This document shows positions 56,296-64,000 of a stretch of 64,000 nt of DNA, piece by piece. The stretch comes from Sweltsa coloradensis (taxonomy: Eukaryota > Arthropoda > Insecta > Plecoptera > Chloroperlidae). A program made the position numbers and the translations under genes. The notes under the pieces were generated by a model. The model was not told the origin of the DNA. It worked only from the letters and a program-made list of their open reading frames with translations, and searched no databases. Each line of letters starts with the position of its first letter. Position 1 is the first letter of the stretch. Where the stretch lies: assembly GCA_024449915.1 (NCBI GenBank), contig JAMZAV010003236.1:1-64000 (forward strand). The letters are read 5' to 3'.

Positions 56296-56639
56296 ACCCC
56301 ACTCCACCAACAAACAGCGTGCAACAACTGTCACAGAAGTGATGGTAAGATTATAGACATTGTGTATTTTTAGTGCATTAGAAAGTAAGAGCTAATTGCA
56401 TTTTGCCCTTTTATTATTGTCTTTGTTGCTATAGATGCAATATACTATCCTCAACAATTTAATTCTAAGACAGACTCTCTCATGCTATGAATACAACCCT
56501 TGGTTAATGAATCAGGCCTTTAAGAAATGATTACAAGCTTCACAAAGTAATACATTCTGTAACAAACACAAAACTATCACAAGTTTTCTGTGCTTATGTG
56601 TGAGATCAGTAGGTGTAGGCTCATAGAAATTTGTATCAC

Positions 56640-56845
56640 ATGATCATGCCTTTATATTGTCTCTGTATTTCTTTTTAACATTATGTTCCAGTTCAAATTG
56701 AAAAGCAGTTGAGGAATCAAGAGGCCTTAAATATTCAAAATCAGGGGAACTTGACTCTCTTGAAGCGAAACGCACAACTGATGAACACCCGGGGCCGTGA
56801 GGCAATGCTACCCCTAAGATGCTTACGTTTACTTGATCATTAAGA
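56640..56845 (+). CDS. Possible last exon of the MADF-like gene
   Basis: After an acceptor-like ATTATGTTCCAG (about 56690) one frame reads QIEKQLRNQEALNIQNQGNL, TLLKRNAQLMNTRGREAM and LRCLRLLDH, then a stop at about 56842. It is amphipathic and coil-like, reasonable for a C-terminus, but no family motif is visible. A donor-like ATGGTAAGA at 56342-56350 could feed it from a short exon after copy f. Confidence 0.25.
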
Positions 56846-57930
56846 TGTACAATATATTTATAGACAAACTTGAAATACCATTTGAAACTTCTTTCCTAAG
56901 AAAAAAAAAATTGAAAAACTTTCAAAAAATCACGCTGGCTAACAGCGAGAATAAAGTAGTTTCGCCGCAACTTAAAATGCCTATATATCAAAAAAGTTTA
57001 CAATTTCACAACAACTAATTCATAAAAGAGTACCCACATAATAACAAAAAACTTGTAAAAAAAAAACAGCCAAACCTTACACAATCAAAAGCAATGAGAT
57101 CTAAAAGAAATGCCAAGCTTATGTACCCTCCTACATTTTTGCAATCTTAATACACAAATTCACTTTGCCATGTGACTGAGCGTGGTAAAATTTTATTTGT
57201 ATTTTGCAACTATTGTTTTAAAAAGTAAAAGTTTGTGCAAATTTACTTTGCCAAGCTTTAGCCTACTGTTTGCTTGATCCAGATCTATATCCATAAAATA
57301 AAAAATTTTACTTGGGAACCTCCATACTGTGCCCCCTGCCAAGATTTCAACATGTTGAATTAAATTTGTGAGTAAGAGAAAAAACTTTTGATAATCGTAT
57401 GAAGAATCGGTAATCGGATCGGTTTTTCAAATATCTGAATCGGAAAACTGATCGGCAAATTTGCAATAATTTGTCGCAAACATTGGGCTGAAAATAGCCT
57501 GATTGTCTGGGTCCCCCTGTCTTTGTATAACAAGGAAGCTAAGGGAATGGACTATGTCTTCCTCTCAAAAATAAACTTCTGAATTTGTGTTCGAACACAA
57601 TTTTGTAACCAAATTTTAAAAACATTATACAGTCAGCCGAGCAGACGGTTATTGTCACTGAAAGGAATGGCAATACCATCGGATTGACAGGAGGATTGAA
57701 CTAGAATGGGAAGGAATTCAAAATGTTTTCCCCTCCCACTGTGCTGAATAGCTTTGAATTAGTCTAATTCAATTTGGTCTCAAGCGAGTGTGCATTGTTG
57801 ACAGAACCATTCTCATTCCCCATAACGTAAATAAATCATATAGCAGACAACCACCAATAAAAAGATTCTTTATGCACAGCCCCAATTAACAAAACAAAAC
57901 GACTTCATATGCGTTGGTTTTTCCCCCTAG
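56846..57930. other. No supported gene
   Basis: AT-rich DNA. The 61-codon frame at 56833-57018 is Lys-rich without a motif. The end of the stretch (TTTTTCCCCCTAG) acts as an acceptor for the hAT exon. Confidence 0.45.
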
Positions 57931-58164
57931 ATCATACATTGGTATAACAGTCCATTGGATCGATCCAGTGACTTTGGAGAGGAAATCGGCCGCGTTGGCA
58001 TGCCGACGCATCAAAGGTCGCCACACATACGACAAGATGACTGAGGCGATGATAGATATTCAAAGAATATGAAATTCAAAACAAGAACATTAAAACGATA
58101 CCGGACAATGGGTCGAACTTTGTAAAGGCTTTTCGGTCAGTTTAACCATCCACCACACACGTAG
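57931..58164 (+). pseudogene. hAT transposase exon, first copy
   Basis: After TTTTTCCCCCTAG the frame reads SYIGITVHWIDPVTLERKSA and ALACRRIKGRHTYDK, then NIKTIPDNGSNFVKAFRS. (Y)(L/I)G(V/I)T.HWI...TL.R.SA.L.(C)(R).(I)(K)G.H(T), then a (V)TDNG.NF.KAF box, is the middle of metazoan hAT transposases of the Tip100/ZBED group. The N-terminal BED finger and C-terminal dimerisation domain are not seen. Confidence 0.75.
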
Positions 58165-58395
58165 ATCATACATTGGTATAACAGTCCATTGGATCGATCC
58201 AGTGACTTTGGAGAGGAAATCGGCCGCATTGGCATGCCGACGCATCAAAGGTCGCCACACATACGACAAGCTGACTGAGGCGATGATAAAGATATTCAAA
58301 GAATATAAAATTCAAAACAAGAATACCGGACAATGGGTCGAACTTTGTAAAGGCTTTTCGGTCTGTTTAACCATCAATGATTTAATCGATATTTA
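58165..58395 (+). pseudogene. hAT transposase exon, tandem second copy
   Basis: Direct repeat of 57931-58164 with a period of 234 bases. A few substitutions occur, plus a loss of about 10 bases before ATACCGGACAATGGG that shifts the frame of the DNG box. The frame before that (TLERKSAALACRRIKGRHTY, DKLTEAMIKIFKEYKIQN) is open and better kept than in the first copy. Confidence 0.8.
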
Positions 58396-58771
58396 ATACA
58401 TCACAATTAATGACAATACAATATTAATTAATAAGACATATGCCTACATCAACGGTCGAATTGGAAAACCTTCTATGGGTAGTGTGCGGGCGTGAGGAGG
58501 TAGGTACGAGCCATTTAGCACGAATAACTGTGACAGGCTAAGCCGTAAGCCCATATACTACTTTCGGGGTGATGGCCCCCCCGCAACCCCCTCCACAATT
58601 CCGATTCGACCACTGGCAAAATAATGAAAAAAATTACGTAGAGATAAGTTTACCTTCACAATGGGCATACATTTGCCTTTAATTTGATTATCTTTATTAG
58701 GGTGAACGCGGAACCACAAGGCGACGATGATGGTGATAAAGGAGAAGATTTAACGGTAGAGTCTATGACAA
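58396..58771. other. No supported gene
   Basis: Moderately GC-rich with short C-runs (GGCCCCCCCGCAACCCC). No frame with a motif. Confidence 0.4.
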
Positions 58772-59176
58772 GTGCAAGACCCATCATCAGAGAAGCAGAG
58801 GCGTGACCCATTACACACACCCCGCAACACCAACAGGCCAATGACTCCATCCCCCTCCAGACCAGAAACCCCCGAGGTGTATTTCCCTACACCCCAAAAA
58901 ATGAGCTTTCGACAATTGGTAGAAACACCAAAACCGAAAACATCTGCCAAGGGTAAACTGGATAACCCCAAGACTAAAATCATCAAAACAGAAGAGGTGT
59001 TACGGGTCGAGAGGAAGATGAAGAGGGCAAAGCGTAACGCCCAAAGACACAAAGCCCGACTCAACATCTATCGACACAAACCACCTACCGTTAACCCAAC
59101 AGCTGACCATGCAGAACAATCAACTGACCCCAGCAAAGGTTATTTTACACAAGAGTTCCAGTCTCGCATGAAATGA
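58772..59176 (+). CDS. Unrecognised basic, Pro/Lys-rich ORF upstream of an LTR-like start
   Basis: 134 codons. The N-terminal half is proline-rich (TPSPSRPETPEVYFPTPQ); the second half is basic and helical (VERKMKRAKRNAQRHKARL). No family is recognised. The frame is open without defects. It lies 330 bases upstream of a polypurine tract and LTR-like start, so it may be the last ORF or the C-terminal tail of an LTR retroelement. A host exon is the alternative. Confidence 0.35.
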   Translation: MQDPSSEKQRRDPLHTPRNTNRPMTPSPSRPETPEVYFPTPQKMSFRQLVETPKPKTSAKGKLDNPKTKIIKTEEVLRVERKMKRAKRNAQRHKARLNIYRHKPPTVNPTADHAEQSTDPSKGYFTQEFQSRMK

Positions 59177-59493
59177 AATGTTTTGATATGTTTTCCCCTT
59201 AAGGGAAACCGTTACTATGACTGTTAACCATAAGGCTGAATTTTACTTATTTTAAATGTGTTATTCTTCCACTGACCATTATTATTATTATTACCATTTT
59301 TGTTGTAACTTAAGTTCCTTTTTAAGACTGTTAATTAACACTGACTGTATGTATACTAAATATTATGTTATTCCTCGCTTAGGGCCTAAGTTACTTATGT
59401 GCATAACTTATATGCTCTTTTCTGATTATTCTAGTTTATAAAATCTTTAAGACGCCAGAAACCTTCAGTTTCTAACGCCCTAAAGGATTCTTT

Positions 59494-59600
59494 GGACGGG
59501 GGGTATTGTAACGACCCGGCCCTTGCGCCATCATATTTGAATAAAGCGCCTGACGCCTCATCAAGGTCTCGATAGCCCTATGAACACACATACGTTATAA
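59494..59600 (+). repeat. Polypurine tract and start of a 3' LTR
   Basis: GGACGGGGGG (59494-59503) is followed by TAT and TGTAACGACCCGGCCC (59507 onward), a common Ty3-type PPT/LTR junction, with AATAAA at 59540-59545. I cannot define the far end, and no 5' LTR lies in the window. Confidence 0.5.
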
Positions 59601-60330
59601 AAACGTTTTATTACGGTATGGAATGGTATTTTAATGTTTTGGTTATGGAATTACCAAAATATTACGTATGAAAAACCGTATGCAAAAAACATTTAAAATA
59701 CCGTATCTCGATTACGTTTTTTAAAACGTTATTATACGGTTACAAATGGTATTTGAAATTATTACATTTTTAAATTTCAAATTCAAAACACATACAAATT
59801 GGTAACACCGCAACGTTGAAATAACGGTATTTAAATAACGTTTTAATAACGTTTTTAATAGTTATTAATATAACGTTTTTTTATGGTTATTAAAATACCA
59901 ATTACATACGGTTATAATTTGGTAACATCGTAACGTTAAAATAACGGTATTTTCAATAACGTTTTAATAACGTTTTTAATGGTAAAAAATATCATGTTTT
60001 GTTAGGGTATTAAAAACCATTACATACTTTTATAATTTGGTTTTGCCGTAGTTAAAAAAAACGTTTTTCAGAACTTTTAAAAAAACGTTTTAATACGTAA
60101 TAAATTACGTTTTTTTTCATAATTTTTAAAAATCCCAAATTTTATATTATAAATTTGTGTGCCAAACGTTACAAATAACTGTGTATTATAAGCCTTTTTA
60201 AAAAACGTATTATGGTTTTTAATTTCCCTTTTTTTCGGGGTTATTGAAATCCCAAATACAAACGTAAAACTATGGATTACCGAACTTTATTTAAAGGGTA
60301 TTTCAATACCTTTTAAAAAACTTTTTTATA
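59600..60330. repeat. AT-rich satellite with about 120-bp period
   Basis: GGTAACACCGCAACGTT at 59801, GGTAACATCGTAACGTT at 59921 and a decayed GGTTTTGCCGTAGTT at 60039 mark successive units. Each holds AACGTTTTAATAACGTTTTT and ATTAC(A)TACGGTTATAATTTGG. The array degrades to the right and starts about 90 bases after the LTR-like start. Confidence 0.75.
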
Positions 60331-63122
60331 CCCCCCATAAATATTACAATTAATTCATAGTTTTAAAAATACTAATTAAATAATAAATTGTTTTAATTTA
60401 TAAGTCAGTCTTAGTTATTCTGAGATAACTAAAAAAGCTGTGCCGATATTCATTAATCGTTTTATACATATTTTTTTTCTTATTTTTTTTCCTCCTTCGT
60501 GGATTTTTATGAGTGAATGCTTTAACAAATAATAAAATGAATTTTTTTAAAAATTAAAAAAATTTACGACTTGATCAAAGTGGGTTTAAATTTCAATGAT
60601 TGTTGTTTTTTGGGAACAACGTTTATTATAAACTGCATCAAAACGACATTTAGAATTGCGCGTTTTTCGGTATTTTCCCTGTACTCTAAAAGCCTAGTAT
60701 TGGACAAGACCGAGGGAATTTGTTGTGGAAAAAAGGGGGACTACGACCCAAACCCCCCACTATTCTTCCATTATTCGTTGATTGAGGGTGTTGGGGGGGG
60801 GGGGAGGGGGGGGGCTCTTAGGGGCAATGTCCATCTTCAGGTAAATTAAAAAGCTGTGGGTGTTACGGGCTAGAAATAGAAAAAAATCCCCAAGGGCTGT
60901 TTTTTGATAAGGTGAATAAAAATTATCCTTAATTTGCATAGCCCAAAAATGGCCAAAAGATTTCATTGTTACATAATTTTAACACATTTCAATTTTCAAA
61001 GTGTCATTTCGATTTGAAGAACAGTTCTTAGCATCTAAAATCAAAGAAATTTTTGTCATCCTCTCTATTGAGAAAAATGGAAAAAGTGGTTGTATTTCAG
61101 GTGTTGTAGTTGTGGTGCCCCAAATGGGGTACTAGCAGGATATGCAGTAAAAGTTATGATAATATTATTCAATAATTTTTTGTAAAGTAAAAACAATTCA
61201 CTACAAATAATATTTTAAAAAAAAAAAAAGAGGGGAAAATGAAAACTTTGACCCCCCCCCCAAACCCCACCCCAAATACCAGCATAACAAATTCATTGGG
61301 TTACTTTCAGAAATAAAGTGAAGATTTTTTTCCCCTACCCACCCCATCTAAAAAAAAAAATTTTTTTAAGAATAGGGAAAAAAGTTGTAGGCTCCCTACC
61401 CAATCTTTTATTACTAAATTTGTAAACAGGGTAGGGTTAACAGATCATTGGGATAATGCCAGGAGCTGTCTTGACCATACATTAGCCACTCACTATCCAC
61501 TATATTGTGCAATGGAAATAAAACTATATTTTAATGTAATGGTGTACACAAATACGGTAGCCATTTAGCCTAAACAACCACAAATTGTTTGTTACTTGTC
61601 AGATACAATAAAATTGCTTTTATAGTTTCATTTTGCCTATGAAAATTTTATTTACTACCTAGCCCTACTTTACTTTTAATCCTACTTAGATGTAGCTTGT
61701 CATCCATAAGCTATTTGGTTATCTAGTTCTTCCATAAAACTTTTGATAAAATTTCAGTGGGGCCTCAATAACCTTAGGCCTGAGAATAAATCGTTAAGGC
61801 CAGCCGTGGTTGTTTTATTAATTATCTATGATATATTTAGGCTAGAAATTTTAATGGTAGCTAGTAAATAACCTACCAAAAGTATTATGTGGTATTATTC
61901 CTAGCCCTTTGATAGGCTATTTGAGGTTAAAGAAGTCGTGGGGGCCCTAATTGCATTTCTTTTGGCATCGTTTTTTTCCCAGCAAAGATAAAAACAACTT
62001 GCCAGAGTATCAACACTATATTGCTATAAAGTGTAATGAAACAAATTGGTTGAGATTGAAATGTATTTTATGATAAATAAGTTGTGAATGATTTCTTTAA
62101 AATGATCACGATCATCACTTGACCATTTGACAGAATGCCTCAAGGTCTCGCCTCTCGCTCTCGCGTGCATCACACTTTCCCGCTAGGTCGCCCCCCTAGC
62201 CCGGAGCCGCCTGTCAGGGCTCACCCCGTGACGTCACATTCTCTACGGTACGGCCCGAACTTAAGTCTATAGAGGGTCTTGGGCTACCTCCAGACCTATA
62301 AAAAAAATGAAGTGGCGAGAGACTTTGGCCAAATGGAAAAACAAAGAATCCCTCAACAACTGGGAAACCCAAAAGACCAGTTCCCAAAGTTGCTGGGACA
62401 CTGCTTTTTAAGGAGCTTACAGACTGTTTCCCGATGCCATCCGCCCGCGGTTTTAAAACTTGAGGAAAAGGAGGGCCATAGTTCCATAACCATAATTTTT
62501 AAAAGTTTGTCCATGTTTGGGCGCCATCTTTGATTTGAGGGGTTCCTGGGTAAATTTTCGATTGGCTCCATTCCCTTAAATCATCAGTAGGGTATGTCTG
62601 ATCATCATGCCAAATTTCATGCTTTTATACTAAAATTGAAGTATTCTCCAGGTATGCCACCTGACTATCAGTGCTTTGAGGATTATCATACGATAAACAA
62701 GTTCTAAGACCCCCAAGTGACAGATGTCTGAAGGCCTAGTTTCTGTATGCAGGCCTGACGTGTATGCCACCTAGATATTGTATTATTTCATGTTTAGTTA
62801 GTATGTTCCATATTCCAATTCCATATTGGAGGACAATGGGCGCTAGGAGTACTCATGACATTAGATGTACATGCCATGAAACAAGGTTCCTTAAGCTTCC
62901 TTTTATTCCAATTGGATTCTTGGCATATTGCATAGGTATTCTCCCAATTGATGAAATGATGGTTTTCATATACATGTTCTGCGATTTTTTAATTATGTAC
63001 TTTCCGCTGTGCTACATTGTTCTTGTGTTCTTTCACCCGAACTGCCAATGGTCGCTTAGATTCACCTATATATAAAGATCTACATTGGCACGGAATAGCA
63101 TACATGGAGTTTTTGGAAGCCT
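60331..63122. other. Gene-poor AT-rich stretch with homopolymers
   Basis: A G-rich run at 60791-60814 and C/A runs at 61210-61350 make frames unreliable. The frames at 62279-62571 and 62764-63075 have no motif. A GC-rich island with a TGACGTCA-type word lies at 62140-62250. Confidence 0.45.
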
Positions 63123-63879
63123 GTGTCCCCCGCCAACGGTTTTGTTTTGGTTAGAAGACTCCTTAGTGTACCAGAAGAGCCAAAAACCACTTCAATCACT
63201 CGACTTCGATTTTTAACCAAGTGGCCGAGCCATGAACAATTGCAAAAGACGATGCCACCCGCTTTCAGAGAAGCTTTTGGTAGCCATGTTGCTGTCATTA
63301 TCGACTGCTTCGAAATTTTTACAGAGAAACCGTCTTCTCTCTTGCCACGATCTTAAACTTGGTCGCAGTACAAGCACCACAACACCAGTGAAAATTCAAT
63401 TGGCATTACTCCAAAAGGGAGAATTAAGTTTATTTCTAAAGCGTTGGGAGGGAGAGCAAGCGAAAAGTACATTACTGTTCTACTACTGTACAGTGGATTT
63501 CTTGACAAGTTAATGGAGGAGACATTGTCATGGCAGACAGAGGGTTTGACATAGCCGATAGTGTGTGATTTGCATGTGCGCGGCTGTTGATTTCCAGCAA
63601 TTATCCTCTTTCGACGTAGAAACGACTCATAAACTTGCAAGCTTGTGCATCCTGTGGGAGCGAGCGAGTCCTTGGTCTAGTGCGGATAAATATACGATAT
63701 CAAAGTTTTTTGCCTACGATTGTTTGGTTGCAAAAGAAAATCAATCTAAACACCGATCGAAAATTGCTATTTGTGTTGCTGACTTCATGTATTACCAAAG
63801 TGTTGTGATAACGGTGCCATCGATCTTGAATACTACGGGTAAACTGATGAACATGTCTCAGTGCATACCCAACGATTAG
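63123..63879 (+). pseudogene. DDE_Tnp_4/ISL2EU-like transposase, near-complete catalytic region, frameshifted
   Basis: Motifs in order across frame changes: LTKWPSHEQLQKTMPPAFRE, VAVIIDCFEIFTEKPS (first Asp), [26 protein letters not shown] with [20 protein letters not shown] (second Asp), and ETTHKLASLCILWERA (the Glu, normally in (R)(I)HVERAIG). This is the full DDE order of the DDE_Tnp_4 family as found in ISL2EU-like metazoan transposons. Three shifts and an in-frame stop disable it. It shares IIDCFEI.(I/T)EKP with the relic at 24.97 kb. Confidence 0.82.
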
Positions 63880-64000
63880 GCCCAATTTATTTTGCCATAA
63901 AATTACATTTCTGCTTACAAACTTTATACAAATATCCCTATAAGTGTGCATTGTTGCCAAGGCCTATGGCAATCAGTGGTAGTAGGTTAAACTTATAAGC

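Noticed and set aside
60571..60849. 92-codon frame ending in a Gly-rich stretch
   Set aside because: The Gly-rich end is a homopolymer G run, and the rest has no motif.
62764..63075. 103-codon hydrophobic frame, possibly a membrane protein
   Set aside because: Aromatic-rich, AT-driven composition with no topology pattern or family motif. It lies just upstream of a transposase relic.

Overview
The window looks like intergenic DNA from an invertebrate metazoan, probably aquatic. There are no bacterial operons, ribosome binding sites or rRNA genes. Coding traces are short, carry introns or frameshifts, and belong to eukaryotic transposon families. I cannot fix the phylum. Jockey-type, I-type and Pao-type retroelements, tRNA-headed SINEs and very frequent TAGGCCTAGG palindromes fit several marine groups.

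Layout: 0-9.3 kb holds a fragment of an unnamed multicopy family, a Tigger/CENP-B-like transposase relic, a non-LTR reverse transcriptase relic, a Harbinger first exon and a Mutator-like transposase pseudogene. 12-20.7 kb holds a 350-bp non-autonomous element with a perfect 14-bp target-site duplication, a tRNA-headed SINE, and diverged repeat units split by a complete 4.4-kb Jockey retrotransposon. 22-30 kb holds piggyBac, R2-like, Harbinger and DDE_Tnp_4 relics plus GC-rich repeats. 30-39.4 kb is mostly repeats with a DIRS-like RNase H relic and an isolated ubiquitin-protease-like ORF. 39.4-44.7 kb has no genes and contains tRNA-like segments and long G or C runs. 44.7-52.2 kb is the best-resolved structure: a Pao/BEL LTR element with its own 6-bp duplication, inserted in the RNase H domain of an older I-type LINE. 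52.3-64 kb holds repeats, a possible spliced MADF-like gene, a duplicated hAT exon, the 3' end of an LTR element, a satellite and a second DDE_Tnp_4 relic.

Nearly everything recognisable is a broken mobile element, so there is no pathway or operon to describe. The interest lies in the insertion history, in a 3' hairpin design that seems shared by a LINE and non-autonomous families, in a Pao copy that lost exactly its RT-RNase H block, and in two ORFs (MADF-like, ubiquitin-protease-like) that may be host genes or element cargo. All family names come from reading motifs by eye; no database search was run.
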